Positions 31,291-44,707 of a stretch of 64,000 nt of DNA are shown here, in pieces. Numbering within the stretch: the stretch's first letter is position 1; each line of letters starts with the position of its first letter. The stretch comes from Karalla daura (lineage: Eukaryota > Chordata > Actinopteri > Chaetodontiformes > Leiognathidae), in contig CM055191.1 in the NCBI GenBank assembly GCA_029224185.1, positions 24,193,491 to 24,257,490 on the forward strand, given 5' to 3'. Position numbers and translations under genes: made by a program. The notes beneath the pieces were generated by a model. It was not told the origin of the DNA. It was given only the letters and a program-made list of their open reading frames with translations, and ran no database searches.

Positions 31291-31299
31291 ATAAGCAGC

Positions 31300-33450
31300 A
31301 AAGTAGCAATTACCTAAAACTTAAATAACAAATTGCAAAAGAGTCTATTACTTAATGTTATGTTGGATGTTTGGTTGAGCATAACTAATAATTAAGTAAT
31401 GTATAATTACTGGAGTTTGGGACCCTTATAGTAGAGTTGGCTGAGCATAACTAACAGACACATAGGTAATAACTAACAACCCTTACTAAGTCTTAGGTAC
31501 TAGCTACTTCACTGTGGCCCTTTATTTGGAAGTGTTACCCCATCTTCAAATACCAGTTTCTAAAAAACATTCCACAATATCAATAAAGAGTCAGACATAC
31601 AAATACAAGAAAATATCTGGATGGAAATGTATGAGACACACACAACCACTCGACCGCTGCAAACTCAAGATCACTGAGAGAGTTCAGCTGTAAGAAAGCA
31701 CTGAGAGTTCCTCCTAAAATAACACCAATACAAACAGGCACACAGAGCTGTGACTTCTGTTGGAGACAATGTGGAACGTCAATGGTGAATCACTTAAATT
31801 CCAGTTATACCAGAGGGAGGTGGCAGCTGAGATGAATAAAATAATAACACTATATAGTTCATACTTAGTGAAATTACTTTTGGCAAGTAGTAGGAAAGCT
31901 AAAACCTGAAAAAGGGTTACAACTACATCCTCCAACATTGGACCATTGACACGGAATCATTGAAGAAATGTACTGTATGGAGAGACTTACTTTTGTTTTA
32001 ATACTTAAGTTGGAGAGATGTATTGTAGACTGGGAAAATGGATTTGTGTATGCACCTTGAATATATGACATGACATACCCTGATGTATGTGTAAAAGAAT
32101 ATTTTGATTTTGACTGTAACCCCAATGATGATCTTATGTTCATTGTACATGTTTATTGTACATACTATTAAATAAATAAATAAAAAGTGAAAAGTAAACA
32201 TAAAAAAAAACAAAAACATGCCTAATAAGGGGGTGGTGCCAATTAAAGGGAACCCGTCCGTGAATGACCAGGATCCAGCAGACAGGTTGATAATTGAGAG
32301 GAGTAGTAGAGGTCAGCTGATGTAGGCAAGTGTGAACAAATGAAGTAACCTGTCTGCATAGCCACAGAGTGGACCACCCGGCCACTCAGAATACGCACAC
32401 GAAAACCTTAGAGTTAATGTGAGACAGGTGAATTTTCTTTAGTTGGGGGTTTGCTGGTATCCTCTTTACGCTGGATCTGCTACCACATAAAGGTCTTCAT
32501 GTGTCATAAATACTAGATAAATTGGAACAGAATAACATTTAAAATGGGTTGTCTGGGAGAAATCTAGTCCGTCACTGTGTTCTATGCAGTGAAAATCCAG
32601 AGCTCTAAACCTGTCATTCTGGTTGTGCGACAAAGCTTTCAGGGAGGGGAGATTAGAAGTAGTTTTCCCATCCATTGTTAGAGTCATTTTTCTTTTGCTG
32701 CAGATTTAGATGAAAAGGACGAGGATTGTGAAACCTAGGTTTCTGGCTGTGAAATTATGAACTCCTCCAATGAACATTATTGGGATAATATATCAATAAA
32801 AATATACATACTTTCATTTTCTAAAAGGAGGACGCTTGGCTCAGCCGGAGGGGAGCTACTAGCCGAGTCTACTCTACTTGCTTGCATTCCCTCTCTCTGT
32901 CTCTCTCTGTGTATCGCAGGGCCACACACAGGACAACCTACGTAAAGCACGAGTTAGCTGAAGGAATTTTGAAAATCCCCAGGACACCCCGGACAGGGGA
33001 AAAGAGGACGTTTGGTCACTCATGGTCAGACATAATATATTTGCTACAAGCAGAACAGGACCTGAGAGCTCAACAGAAACTTAAAAGTCTGTCAGTGCTG
33101 TAAGGAATGCAGTCCTAAATGCCAAGCTGTAATCTGAGTCAAGACCTTACAGTCTTGTGATATATGGCTGAGTCTTTCCTGTTTTGAAGTTTGTATGAAG
33201 TTTCTCTGTCACAGTGGATGGTTGTTTAAGGTTGTTGCTCGATGTGTGATTTCGAGCAGTAGTAGTGATTTTAGTAGTGATTTTTGTGGAGCACAACCAT
33301 ACCAAGACCTCTCACTTTCTCACTCACGTACACACACACTGGACCCATCTTAAATAATTAGGTCTGGAAGTGGTATAAGATTTATCGCCAAGAAGCAAGT
33401 AACAGCAAAGAAAAAATCTACCAAACACAAATGTGTGACAAATATGTTGT
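31300..33450. other. AT-rich intergenic stretch, no gene recognised
   Basis: No splice-consistent exon and no family motif in the short ORFs. The stretch at 31560-32250 may be part of a repeat, but no match could be made by eye. Confidence 0.4.
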
Positions 33451-33451
33451 T

Positions 33452-33778
33452 CGGGGTGTGAACCCAAATGCAGGAAACGGAGAGATGCAGTACTGGTGGA
33501 GAAACAGGGATCTTAAAACAGGTAGGTGTCCCCAGCTTCAGCAGGAGATGGAGGAAAAGAGAGCGAAAAGAGACCTCTCAGCAAACAGCCGGGGAAACAA
33601 ACTCCGGGACAGGAAAAAAACAAAAATCACAGCTCCACTGGAAAAACTCTCGGGAACGATTTCAACTGAGGGAACCAGGATGAGAAACAAAAATGGTCTT
33701 TATAGCCAGGCAACGAGGGCACAGCTTTGAACTTCTTCCCTAATTACTGATGAGTTCCAAAACCCAGAACATGACAAA
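33452..33778. repeat. Unclassified interspersed repeat, copy B
   Basis: A shorter version of the repeat at 30700-31290, in the same orientation. It has internal deletions and the same aaacccagaacatgacaa end. It lies just downstream of the gprc6a polyadenylation signal. Confidence 0.55.
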
Positions 33779-33859
33779 AATGTCTTTAATTTTCTGCACA
33801 GTTTACATTGTAATATATTCTGAGAGCATATCAACATAAAAATCATAGCGTTTGAAAAG

Positions 33860-33865
33860 TTTATT
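33860..33865 (-). terminator. Candidate gprc6a polyadenylation signal AATAAA
   Basis: A minus-strand AATAAA only about 8 bases after the gprc6a stop codon. If used, the 3' UTR is only some 25-30 bases. A later signal cannot be excluded. Confidence 0.45.
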
Positions 33866-33873
33866 TACCAAAG

Positions 33874-36800
33874 TCATATACTTGTGCTCCTCTTGCGGCA
33901 GTACCGTATGCAACCTCTGCACAACCTGCTGCAGTTTTCCACCATTATAAACTCAAAAGGGTTGGATGGAGGCTTGGATTGAGATGAAGAACTGAAGATA
34001 ATGTTTTGACCATTAGGCACTCGCTCTGAGCTTAAACATCCAGATACAGAGACAAAATCTATTTGCCTGTTTGATTTGGATGAGTAATTATACAGATCCT
34101 TCCGAAAAGCATTCATAGTGTTTTGCTCTTTCTTAAAAAGTATTATATAGCACTTTGGAAAGAAATGGCAGCTGAGAACACCATAGTTTGAGATTAGAAT
34201 GACTACCATTTCCACAGCTGGCAGGTACACTCCTGAAGTAGTGACATAGACAGGAATGAAGAGCAGCCAGGAGATGATGTAGAGCAGCATGCTGAAGGTG
34301 ATGAACCTTGCTTCATTGTACTGCTGTGGCAGTTTGCGTCCCTTGAAGGCACAGACAAAACACACAGATGCCAGGACAGCAATATAACCAAGCATCACCC
34401 CCAATGCCAAATATGAGCCCTCATGACAGTCCTCCAGTAGAGTGGTTGGTTGTCTGATGACATGATTGAATGGGCTTTTAAGGACGAGCCAGCTGATGCA
34501 GATAGCTGCCTGGAGGGCCACACAAATGCTGATGATGGTGTAGGGCTTGTAGACTCTGTGCAAAACATCCTGTAGCACGGGATTGAAGTGAAAGGCCAGC
34601 AGGATCTTCAGACTCTTCACCAGGATGCAGGAGACACAAAGGGTGAAGCTCAAACCAAACAATACCTGTCGGGCCTTACACTGGAAACTGTTTGGCCGGC
34701 CCACAAACAGCATGGCACTGACATAACTACTGACCAGAGAGAGAAGGATGGCCTGGTTCATTGGCCCTCCTGCAGCCCTCACCACGGGAGTCTCATGTTG
34801 GTGCAGGAACAGAGCTGACACCAACATAGTCAGCAGGATGCCAAGGGCAGAAAACGACAAGAGCACCACAGCAAAACCGTCCTGCCAGGAGAAGTACAGG
34901 AGTGGTTTGAGATAGCATCTGGAACTGCCCCTGGGAGACCACTCTATGTCGGCGTTGCAGCTGAGACACTGGCCCATATCTGCTGAGAAAAATTTGCATA
35001 GGCACAGGCATAAAAGAAATTAACTTTATGTGGATCACAAATAGGTAAGTCACAGAAAATTCCAAGCTTAATGTGGTTGTTTGGCACTTGGACTCCCACA
35101 CTCTCATGCATGCCTTAAGCTATAGACAGACGAATTTTATAACAGCGATGATATATAATTGACTGTGGTAGTTAAATGTCATTTGCCAAAGTTGATCAAA
35201 TTCAATATTATTATGTTGTGGCTGCTTTATTATGATTAAAATTTTGTAGTGGTGACACAGGCTTCTTTAGGTTATTTTAATCCCGGTTCGCTGAGCAACG
35301 CGCGTGAGATATCTTGCCCTGGGATGTCGCCCTTATATCAGATGTCAGAGGCATCTGTCTCAATATGCCAACCGTGATTGGTCCGCAAAATGTATCACTC
35401 CATTGTCGGGACGGAGACCCAGCTGCTATAAGTATAGCATGTACCATCATTCAATATAAGAACCTCTTTTCACTTGCCCAGAGGGAAAGGTGGTCTTGTG
35501 GGATATCTCACTCATTTTACTCAGAGAACATGGGTTGAAAAAGTAACCTAAAGTTCTCTTTCCTAAAATTGCCTCAATATTTCATATGAATATGAGCTCC
35601 CTTTATGCAAAAAAGTTTATCTCAAATCCATAAAGATTACCCCAATAAAGCTGTTCAGAGTTGGAGATATTAGGGCCATCGGAGGAAATGCATAAAGCTG
35701 CTCTTGTGGCCAGACATGCATGAAGGCATCTATGACCAGTGGGACATCTGACCTGTGTAGCAAGTAAAAGTGCACGCACTCCATGCTTTCTACTGCCATG
35801 AACAGATTCATGATTACCCCTTCACAACGGGACCAGATCTGGTCCGCCGCCTCAGGATGCAGACACTATTTCACATAAATCAGAATGCCCCGGGACAGCA
35901 TGTCTGTGCCAGCACATCTGCGAGTTCAAGTACAACAAGGGTCCAGCCTGCACAAGACTACCGAAAGGTGGACAACTAAGATGTCGGATGCCATTAGCCC
36001 CAAACAGCCGGAGACACAGTCTGAATTGTACAGATTTTCCTGGTTGGAGGAGTGCCAGGTATAACTTCAAGATCCTCACTTGCCCTTCTGAGAGACAGGC
36101 GGGGGCAGACAATCCCATGAAGGTAGCTGAGCATTTTTCAAGATTATTACAAAACCCAATTCCTGTAGGTGACATATTATAACTTGCATGTGCACTATGG
36201 CCTTGGGCTGCAATCACAGCAGTAGAAGCCAGTCTTCCAGATACATGGCCAAGCGGAAGCCCTGCCCTCTCAACTACTCTCAACCAAATCACAACTCTGC
36301 ATCTTTGCAGATGATGTAGTCCTGATTGCACCATTGACCTTAGATCTACAATAATCACTGGATCAGTTTGCAGCTGAGTTTGAAGTGGCAGGGAACAGAA
36401 TCAGTATCTATAGGTCCGAGGACATGGTTCTCAGTAGGAAACTGATGCAGTGCCTGCTCTAGGTTGGTAATAAGTCCTTGCTCCAGGAGTTCAAGTATCT
36501 CTGCACCATTGTGACCAAATGAGAACTGAGCCAAAAGGCAAAGCTCTTTATCGACCAGTCTTCGTTCCTACCCTCACTTATGGTCATGAGCATTGTGTCA
36601 TCACTCAAAGAACAAGATTGCGGATACAAGCAGCTGAGATGGGTTTTCTCTGCAGGGTGTCTCTCTGGGGTCTCCCTTAGAGATAGCGTGAGAACCTCAG
36701 TCATCTAGGAGGGACTAGCTACTCCTTGGTGTGAAAAGAAACCAGTTGAGGAACTTCAGGCACCTGGATAGGATGCCACCAGGGCACCTTTCTAGGGTGG

Positions 36801-39800
36801 TGTTCCTGGCACGGCCAGCTGGGAGGAGACCTTGGGGCAGACCCAAGACCAGATGGAGAGATTATGTCTCCTCACTGTCCTGGGAGCACCTGGGAATCCC
36901 TTAGTCAGTTAGCCGATGTCGCAAAGGAGAGGGAAGTCTGGTGCTCTCTGCTTAAGCTTCTATCCCTGCGACCCGACTTTGGATAAGCGGTTGATGGATG
37001 GATGGATGAAAAACGCAAACACCATTCAAAACAAGCCTATAGAAGTTCATACAACTAACACCCTAAGCTCAAAAATAGTAATCGCTGTTGCTCTGGTACC
37101 ATAAACCACAAAAATGTGATTTAAAGGAAGACAAAAAAAAGACAGGCTCCAACATCGAGACGCACCCGCTGTCAGATACTCCAACTCTGGTCAGGCTGAC
37201 ACTCATTCCCAATGCGGGCAAGTGGACCCCCAAGTGGGCAGACTCCCGCTCCCAGTCTGTGCAGTCTGGATGATGGCTGAATGTGGCACTTTTTGACTGG
37301 GCAATGGTCCAGCGGCAATTTGTTGCTTACCCTGCCCATCTTTTAAAACTGTGTGAGGGTACACACCAGTGACACCATGTGTCAATGCATCCGTAACTGA
37401 AAGTAGAATAGATGCACATACAAAATACTTTCTGACATTGTTTCATACATAATTTTCATAAACCCCTCAATGTACGTAACATTCTTGTTTAGCCCATCTT
37501 TTTTCTTTCATGGAACCTTCAGTGTGGTGGTGCCACAAGCAGCTGCGTCTCTGTGCCAATGACAGAGTGATACATTTCACCAGCAATTCAAGATTGGTGT
37601 AGAGTGATACTGTGGAAGCTTCTGAGGTCTGACACAGGGGTGACATCCCATTGCAAGATATCAAGTGAATGTTTGGAAAGGTAACTTAAAAGGTGGACCT
37701 AGAATTAAGTGTGCATCTAAAAAAATGTGCATCTGTAACTGGATGAGATGACTATTAACATGTTGTCATAGAGGAACCTTTATCAGTTTACCTGCATGGT
37801 ATGCCTTAGTATGTGTTGTAATGGTCAAGTCACGATCCCTTGATTTTAAGTGTATTTACTTGAAGGGAATTACAAGACGTTTTGTGTAACAGATGTGTCT
37901 TGTGTTCACAGATGTGTGTGGAGACACCAATGATGTGGATGAAGGGGTCTTGCCTGTGCTGTTTGAATAGTAATTTTCAGTACAGTTGATACACTCATAA
38001 CAACAGGTATGTTGACCCTCAGCTGTTTTCTTGAACTCTCCAGCGACGCAGCTATTGGAGCATTTTGAGATTACATGCTGTGAAGAAAGGGGAGAGAACA
38101 TCATTATAAACCAATCAATACTGTACTTCTTAATGAATGTATACATCTCAGGTGATACTCAAACCGTAATCATGCATTTTAATTCTAGTTAGTGTTCCCT
38201 GTACCCCAGATTTTGTATGACAGCATACAAATTAGAATAGATATTGCTCTTCAACCCTTTGGAGTAGCTGCGAAAGCTAATTATCTACCATTGAAGTTTT
38301 ATTATTAACAGTTGTCAAATTCATTGTCACAAAGTAATAATACGTTATTGAAGACACACAGAAGGCTCCAGGAGAGCTGATACACTCTCTAATATCCAGT
38401 GATACCTGCCCCTCAGTATACCTTGCTTGAGAGGTAATATCACTGGCTACATGCTAGTGGTAGAATTGCTCGCTTAAAGCCTTCAGAACAAATAAAAAAG
38501 CACAACAAAGGTTATGAACAGAAAGAAGCTATAATCCTGTGACTAGTTACTCAGGGCCTGCTGGCTGAAAATAACAAGAGCAACTGAGTGAAGACCTACC
38601 CTCAGATCCTGGAAACCTTGGATGTAGCTGTAGTTGGTATCAGCAACATTGTACATGTTGCTTCCATCTGACCTCCACATTGTCACCTCATAGCCCAGGT
38701 TGAGGTCTCCTCTGCTATCAAACTTATAGCTCTTCCCTCCAAGTTGAAACTCTTGCATCCGTAGAGTTTTCAACACCTACAGGACATGAGCTTTGTATTT
38801 AATATGATAATCTGGGCATTACAAGTACATCACAACAACATATAAAACAGAAAACATACTCCTGTAGGTTTATACTGTACCTCCCAGGGTTGAACTGCGT
38901 TTGGTGTTCTGCAATTCCTGTTTTTGCAGATAGATGCCACAGCCTGAGCAATAGCACTTACAGCCCTCTCAATACTGAAGATAGTATCTGCATGCACGTG
39001 TTCCCTGATGTCCTTCACAGCTGCAGGGAGTAGCTGAGCATCTCTAAACTCAACGCTGGTATTTAGCTGCTTGTAGGCCTGTTGGATGAGGGAGTTTCCA
39101 TCTGTCTGCCCATGTCGATCTGCCTCCAGCCTGCTTAGGTATTCATTGAATGATGACAGGTCTCCATTTTTGAAGGTGAAGCCCACCACATGTCCTATAT
39201 CCTCCAACGTTAAGTTACCTATCACAAAGCTGGAGGAAGACCATGCGTCACTGGCCACCCACACTCTTCTCATTGACATAATGCTCTGCTGTGCCTCCAG
39301 CACCTGCTTCCTCATTTCCTGGTACAGCTGTAACATGAGAGTCGGCTTGGCAAAGGATACTATCACTTGAACCTTAGGATTTTTGTAGATGGTTCTTGCT
39401 GTCTCTGCGATAGCAGCACTAACATCTGGACTGGTTACAGACTGAGGTAGGATTGATTTGAAGGCCACACAGATCCCTTTCTCAGACGCATGTGCCACAA
39501 AGTGGTTGAGGGCTGATTGACCATAATTTCCATCTGTAGTGACCACTCCCACCCAGTTCCAGCCATAGGTGCTGAGGAGGCTAACCATGGCGGCTGTCTG
39601 ATGCTCATCATTTGGAATGGTCCTCATGAAGGCTGGGAAGCGGCTCTTATCACTTAGAATGACAGCAGTTGAGGCATAACTAATCTGGGGAAAGGAAAAG
39701 CAATTATGTTATTCACCGAGTGGTTATTTCCAGATTAAATGCCAAGGACATGAAACCCATCTCATCTTCAGCCACTTATCAAGATTGCGGGGGCAGCAAT

Positions 39801-41947
39801 TTGAACAGGACAGCCTGCACTCTTCTCTCCAGCTGCTTCCACTAAATCCTCTAGGGGGAATCCCAAGGCATTTCTAGACTGAGAGATATAATTTTGCCAG
39901 CATGTCGTGGATTGGCCTCTGGGTCTCCTCCCAGATGGACCTGTCTGGAACACCTCCATAGGAAGTCATCCAGGAACGACATTGACCAGATGCTGGATAA
40001 CCTCATTTGGCTCCTCTCTACGCAGAGGAGCTGTGGCTCTACCTTTAGCCTCTCCCTGATGTCTGGGCTCTTAACTATCTCTATGGCTTAGAGCAGCCAC
40101 CCTGTAGAGAATCAAACTATCAAACTAAGTTTTAGAATTTGCCTTTATCTATGTTTGAATTTGAATCGATTTTCCTCCACTGCACAGAATTTTGTCTACA
40201 CTCTTGTCTGTGGTACATGCAATATGTGATTGTGACTCAATTATATACGTAATAATAGTCTACCTCAATAGTGAAACATTACCTCAGTCATTACCTTATA
40301 ATCTCACCTGACCTGTAGGCCTACCTTCCTGCAACCCTAAACCCTGAATTAACTAATCTGGGCATTACAAATACATCACAACAACATGTAAAGAAAAAAA
40401 TCTATTATTGCAATACAAATAGGTTTCACTCAGCCGTATAACAGAGAGAATGTATTAAATTTAACGTAGACTTTCTGTTGATCAAATATCACAATCAGAT
40501 CGGCACCCAAAAGTACACTCTCAATGCAGTGCAGTAAGTTTACTAACACAAACACACACACACACTACACACACACTCTCACACTCAAGCACACTAACTA
40601 GGCTTGAAGCCTGCTGGGGCTGACGCTAACTCAGAGTAAAGGGACAGAACAGTGAGGACAGGAGACCAAATAAAGCTAGAAACAAGCGTTGGTAAGATTA
40701 CCGTGAAACACAGCAAGACGAATCCAAAGGCAAGGGCGGGTTAGAACAAGGCAGGCGGGAAACACGATCAGTAATCAAAAGCAAAGAAAAAACACTGGAA
40801 AGTTTGGGCAAGGCTCAAAGACAATCTGGCAACTAGGATCAAGGGGTTAAATACCTGGCTGATTGAGACTATTTGCCAGCAGATTGGACTAATAGTAACA
40901 GGTAAGAAACGAACCGGATTGGTCCTATTTGCAATTTGGTTAATGTGAGTAATGATGGAAAGAATAGGACCGTGAGTGGCTGAAATGTGTTTTTTTGTGC
41001 ATTATTTCCATGCTCAAACTGCTCCCAGTGTTAACCAGACCAGGATAAGCGGTCTGGCCTGCTGCATCTTTAGTCTCTCCATTCACCTGAGGAATATTCT
41101 GCAGGCTGAGCTGCCTGGCTATGGCGATGGACATCTCTGAGTGAGAGGCACCTATGACAGCAATGGCCGGCCAACCATTGGCGGAGCTGCAATTTCCTGT
41201 GCAGCAGTGGGCCTGCTGGGTAAGCTCGGCTGTGGCTCTCAGGGCTGTGCTGACGTCAGAGCAGGAATCGAGGATGTGGTAGCCCAGAGTGACGTTGCTG
41301 TTAGCCAGTGGGGGGGATTTATTCATCACTTCTATGGCATTGATCATTGCCAGTGCTCTGACCAGGCCTCTGGGGTGGAAACTGTGTGAGTAAAGCAGTC
41401 TAATCACCACATTTCAAACACATTCTAACACAATTATATTTCAATTTTACATTTATTTGTACAATTTCAAGTTTAATGAGACTTGCTGAGAGAAAATGCT
41501 GTTTAAATGTTTCAATTCAAGCTTTCAATTACTTCAACCATCTAAACATCACAGCAGCAGGTTATACTTTTACAGGTTATACTATCGTATTGCTCTCTTT
41601 TTTTGGTTAGTGACAGGACTAATCTGTCCTTTCAGCATTCTTAACTCTGAAAGTGTGGATGATTATTTCCAAAGACTCAGGTTAAAAAAAGATAAATCCA
41701 GTGATTTTAAGTTAATGTCACTTCTAAGATTTGGTCAAACTTACCTTACACATGGATGTATGTGTGGTGCAAAGGAGTTGTTCTCTTTCTTTACAGCTTC
41801 ATGAATGGGAAAAATTCCTCCAATTATGATGTCTCCTGCAGCTGTCGAGCTCAGCATTTTGTTATCATTTTCAGTGGCATGTCCTCCTTGGAGCATGATA
41901 TAGAAAAGTGTAATATGCAAAAAGATGACAAATACAGACCAGGCCAT
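33874..41947 (-). CDS. gprc6a: Class C G-protein-coupled receptor GPRC6A (L-amino-acid receptor)
   Basis: This is a plasma-membrane receptor activated by basic L-amino acids and modulated by divalent cations. Six exons (minus): 41947-41745, 41381-41087, 39684-38881, 38776-38600, 38077-37954, 34979-33874. The sum is 2709 bases, or 902 residues with no frame error; human has about 926. A signal peptide (MAWSVFVIFLHITLFYIMLQ) precedes the Venus flytrap domain (AGDIIIGGIFPIHE, MRTIPNDEHQTAAMVSLLST, YGWNWVGVVTTDGNYG). The nine-cysteine domain follows (CSNSCVAGEF, HTCCYECINC, MGQCLSCNADIEW), then seven TM segments with LCVSCILVKSLKILLAF, NEARFITFSMLLYI and YLPAVEMVVILISNYG. The tail ends RGCIRYCRKRSTSI, recalling the basic end of human GPRC6A. 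The 37954 donor is GC, not GT. KPNA5 proximity in human supports gprc6a over other family C receptors. Confidence 0.92.
35280..36290 (-). mobile_element. DIRS-like retroelement fragment in gprc6a intron 5
   Basis: Minus-strand pieces read LLQPGKSVQFRLCLRLFGAN and LYAFPPMALISPTLN. These resemble the RT/RNase H linker (.LLGLM.., PLG.L..RP) and the LYAFPP.AL motif of fish DIRS elements. The left portion (35280-35560) is non-coding and may be a terminal repeat. It is heavily mutated. A Gypsy-type origin is the alternative. Confidence 0.45.
36290..37010 (+). mobile_element. Rex3 (RTE) LINE 3' fragment in gprc6a intron 5
   Basis: Plus-strand pieces with several stops: RNFRHLDRMPPGHLSRVVFL, ARPAGRRPWGRPKTRWRDYV and SSLSWEHLGIP, ending in a GGATGGATG tail near 37000. 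It matches the 3' half of the 28.4-29.2 kb copy and lies antisense to gprc6a. Confidence 0.75.
39757..40110 (-). mobile_element. Rex3 (RTE) LINE 3' fragment in gprc6a intron 2
   Basis: The minus strand encodes MEVFQTGPSGRRPRGQSTTC then WQNYISQSRNALGFPLEDL, the equivalent of RACPTGRRPRGRPRTRW.DYI..LAWERLGIP. The fragment sits about 70 bases upstream of the exon 3 acceptor. Confidence 0.65.
40540..40900. repeat. (CA)n tract and unclassified repeat in gprc6a intron 2
   Basis: A short broken CA repeat (40550-40580) is followed by purine-rich sequence (gacagaacagtgaggacagg, acaaggcaggcgggaaacac). It resembles the leader-like composition of the 30.7 kb repeat, but I see no direct sequence identity. 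Confidence 0.3.
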
Positions 41948-41949
41948 AC

Positions 41950-42770
41950 TACCGTCTTCTCTGCTATCCCACAGTGTTTGCTTTCATATCTCTATCCCTC
42001 TCTTATTGGTATCTCTACACTTCTTTGCCTCCAGCAAAGTGAAACTCTCCTTGTTTCTTGCTTCCTCCTTCAGAGTTTACTGTTCTCACATTCTCCCCTG
42101 CAGCCCTGCCCACAAATCTGCGAGTGACAGCAGGGAAAGTCGGTGTCCTATAAAAGCAGCATGCATGATTAGTCATGAAATTATCGGTGTAAATTAACCA
42201 AAATTGAACTATTGTATATTTCCACGTAATTACTGTACTGTAAGTGGCATGTGTTACATCGCCTTTAAGAACTTTTAGTTTATTTTCAATGAAGTAGTAA
42301 AATGAGACAGAGAGGATATCCCTGAAAAACACTGTGCTCAAAATATAATTTTCTGTTTTTAACAGATACTTTTTCATTTTAGGTCAAAAGTTCTTTGTTC
42401 TTCCCTGATTAAAAAAAGGAAGCAAAAGGAGCAAAATAACACCACACACAGAAGTACGCACTGCAACCCATGCTTAAAATTTCTCTTTGTTGTGTAGTAT
42501 CTGAAGCTATATATCGCATGGAGGCATGAGGTTATTTATTTATCAGTTTGCTATGTATACCATGGTCAGGGCTTGGGCTGCCTCCTTGAAACCCAGTTCC
42601 ATATAAAAACTTAACCTGGCTATACGGTGCCACATTGCAAAAACAGAGTTTACAATAGTCACTGTTACGTTTTTTCCTGCCTATACTTTTTCTATGGGAC
42701 TGTGTCCAGATCACGTGAAATAAAAATATGTAAAAAGTATACAAAAGATGCAATACCACCTTGCTTGCAA
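41950..42770. other. gprc6a 5' flank
   Basis: No additional exon is recognised and no clear TATA box was assigned. Confidence 0.4.
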
Positions 42771-42773
42771 TAC

Positions 42774-43290
42774 CACCATAGACTGTACATAAAAGATGGA
42801 CGTGGTCTTCGAGTACAAAAAATGAAGCCATCGCGGAAGTGACTTTTCTTGCAATAGCGCGGAGATCTGCTAGGCCTGGTTTAAAAAAACTCATTCAATA
42901 ACTTTTTTTTCACAACTCACATGGGCTTCAACAGCTAAAGTTTCCTACGCCAGCGTGTAATATGGTGGTCAATTTGCAAATAATTCCATGATTAATAAGT
43001 TATCAGAGCTTAAAGAAATGAATGGATATGAGCGTGTCCGTTTGGTTGACCGGGGAGCCTCACAGAAGTGACATCAATTCATTTGTATTGCCGTGTTATT
43101 GAAAAGTTGTATCCGTCACTCATTCCTCTCCATCCCCGTCCTACGCGCCCTATGGTTTCTGCTGGCTCCATTACGAGGAATGGCAGCCCCCTGCAACTCA
43201 AACTCCTGGCTTCATAGAGCTACCTTCGCAAACCAATGGGTGATGTCACACGGATCGGGGCTTGATAATGGTACATCCATGGTCTTACTG
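42774..43290. repeat. MITE-like element with the TAGACTGTACAT motif
   Basis: The left end reads CCATAGACTGTACATAAAAG. The right end, reverse complemented, reads GTAAGACCATGGATGTACCA, giving loosely inverted ends around a non-coding core. I recall a dispersed teleost repeat beginning atagactgtatataaagatgg, which fits. No target duplication was identified. Confidence 0.4.
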
Positions 43291-44699
43291 TGCTCCTGTG
43301 TCTGTGATTTTTTCACACCACAAGGTCTGCAGGCAGGAGTGCAAAATATCAAAGTCTTTGTAGGTTTTATACCCCATTTTTTGCCTAGAGCCCTACCTTT
43401 TCATTGCATGTCTGTGGTAATGCTTTGGCACTCCATGGTAATACCAAGGCACTTCTATTATTGAGATATTTTGATATTACTGATCCCATTACATCCCAGG
43501 GTTCAACCTGGGTCAAGCAGAATATACTTAAAACATATGCTGGTGCTTGTGTGAACTGTGTGCTACCACTCAGTGCTGTGTCCCCTTTCTTTCTTTAAAC
43601 TATTGCTGTTGAAGGAGCAGTTTATATTCTTTTTTGTATACTGTTCACATTCTTTTATATCCATTTGCAGGTTCATTATAGATTAATTTGCATACTCATT
43701 TTATATTCAGTATACAAATTTTGTATTCATATACTCATGTTATAGTCAGTTTATGCTCATTGGTATTAAGCTCCTACTTGCATACTCTCATATGATGAAC
43801 AGTGGTATTTATCAGTTACGTTAAGTACTGGTGTGTATGGCTTCTAGCATCTGCTTGAAATATATGAGTTACTGTGCGTAAATGATACAATATGACTTCT
43901 TGTACAGCTGATGAGTATGTGACCAGAAGCATTCATACAGGATAGGGTGCCATAGATAAATACAGGGGGTGAGACACAATAGGGTGACCCTGGAGCTGCA
44001 GAAACTATGTCTGCAAGAGTTTATCTAAGGCTGTGCAAGTGTTGTTTATGCTCTGGGTGGCAAATGAGTAAAGGGAGAGTGAAACCTTGAATCGAAAGTA
44101 GTTGGAATTGTTGACATGTGAGGACTTGTCTCCCAGAAAACAGGACGAACTTTCCCCTTGAACGTCTAGCAGGTTCAAAACTGTCCCGCCCGGTCAGTCG
44201 CATCTCCAGGGCAAAGGAGTCAGAGGACAGGAGGAGGAGAATGGAGTCGGGTGTAACAACCAATCTGGAGAGAGGAACACCCTGGGGGTAAGGCAGCAGC
44301 GGAGCCTGGCATAAGTATTCGAACATCTCTTTGCCTTCGAACATCTCTTTGCAAAGAGGGACACAGGCTTATTGAACTGCCGTCACTCTGCTGAGGTCAG
44401 GGAAAGGAAGACTGCCCCAGATATCCGGACAATAATTCACGTTTGCTGCAGTTCTGCTGTATTTTGACGCACCTCACTAAAAAACTGCGACCGAAAGAAA
44501 TCTTTTCCTATCGCTCCACTGAAGAACTCGCGGGACGTATTCACATATTGAAAGTCCAACATGAAGTGTCCCACATCAACAGACTGCCATTGCCATCTAC
44601 TGGCGCAAAGTAGACGCAATTGATTAGCTCGAACGCAAGCGTTCCCGGCTTATATAACTGTCATGAAATGACTGATATAGGGAACAGATGTGTGTTTGT
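43291..44699. other. Gene-free spacer upstream of the hAT element
   Basis: No spliced gene structure is seen. A minus-strand ORF at 44021-44344 (107 codons) has no recognisable motif and no convincing context. Confidence 0.4.
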
Positions 44700-44707
44700 G
44701 TGCGTTT
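44700..44707. repeat. Left hAT target-site duplication GTGCGTTT
   Basis: An 8-base direct repeat identical to 45791-45798, the duplication length expected for hAT transposition. Confidence 0.85.
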
